Below the pieces are notes generated by a model. It did no database searches and was not told the DNA's origin. It saw only the letters and a list, made by a program, of their open reading frames with translations. Shown here piece after piece: positions 4,989-5,119 of a DNA stretch of 5,119 nt (positions within the stretch are counted from its first letter, which is position 1; every line of letters starts with the position of its first letter). The translations under genes were made by a program, and so were the position numbers. Location: NCBI GenBank assembly GCA_019420045.1, contig JAHZHY010000264.1, forward strand, positions 1 to 5,119, written 5' to 3'. The DNA comes from Clostridiales bacterium (GTDB lineage Bacteria; Bacillota; Clostridia; Oscillospirales; Butyricicoccaceae).

Positions 4989-5119
4989 TTAGAAGCTCCG
5001 ATGCTGCTTATTGAAGATGCTGAGGATCTCCTCAAAAGCCCGGTCCTTCTCTTCCTTGCTGGTGGCTGCCCGGCCTTCTTCCTCATTCTGTGCAGCCTGA
5101 GGCTCCTGAGAGGTTTGTC
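4989..5119 (-). CDS. C-terminal end of an unidentified convergent gene (5' end outside the window)
   Basis: Reading the minus strand from 5117 gives 42 codons and then TAA (4991-4989). The tail starts QTSQEPQAAQNEEEGRAATS and ends with EEKDRAFEEILSIFNKQHRSF. The Glu/Gln/Ala-rich stretch looks like a disordered, acidic linker, followed by a short amphipathic helix and a basic-aromatic end. The other two frames on this strand are less protein-like, and the bidirectional terminator 51 bases past the stop fits a gene end. The main body lies beyond the window, so I cannot name the product. Confidence 0.7.
   Translation of the reverse strand, partial: QTSQEPQAAQNEEEGRAATSKEEKDRAFEEILSIFNKQHRSF

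Overview
The window looks like chromosomal DNA of a moderately GC-rich, low-pathogen-signal Firmicute, most likely a gut clostridium of the Oscillospiraceae type (inference). The reasons are strong purine-rich Shine-Dalgarno sites, sigma-A-like promoters with extended -10 elements, intrinsic terminators with long T-runs, and a secreted protein carrying two copper-amine-oxidase-N-like repeats (YNIxGxNYFKLRDLA), a style common in that group. No mobile element, CRISPR array, tRNA or rRNA was seen.

Layout, left to right. (1) 1-689, minus strand: the N-terminal half of a sodium/proton:alanine/glycine symporter (AGCS family), cut by the window edge, with its own extended -10 promoter at 732-761. 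(2) 690-1067: a 378-base intergenic stretch holding that promoter, an AT-rich patch near 788-830, and a perfect 20-bp-arm terminator at 983-1030. (3) 1068-2472, minus strand: a two-gene operon, an NfeD-like membrane protein followed by a QmcA/stomatin-like SPFH (band 7) protein, driven by a promoter at 2499-2527. (4) 2473-2646: a divergent intergenic region carrying promoters for both directions. (5) 2647-4848, plus strand: a secreted protein with a DxDxDG loop and two C-terminal repeat domains, then an uncharacterised cytosolic protein that probably starts at a TTG. The 42-base gap between them has no terminator, so they are probably co-transcribed. (6) 4849-4938: two consecutive hairpins, the second bidirectional. 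(7) 4989-5119, minus strand: the last 42 codons of a convergent gene whose product I cannot identify.

How the genes work together: the NfeD and SPFH proteins are a classic membrane-microdomain pair, in which the small NfeD protein with an OB-fold accompanies an oligomeric SPFH scaffold. The symporter is a separate unit with distinctly lower GC. The divergent plus-strand pair shares only an intergenic region with the nfeD operon, and no functional link is visible.

I did not find a convincing new multi-gene system. The least explained items are the uncharacterised protein at 3766-4848, the domain build of the secreted protein before it, and a possible short plus-strand transcript in the 378-base gap.
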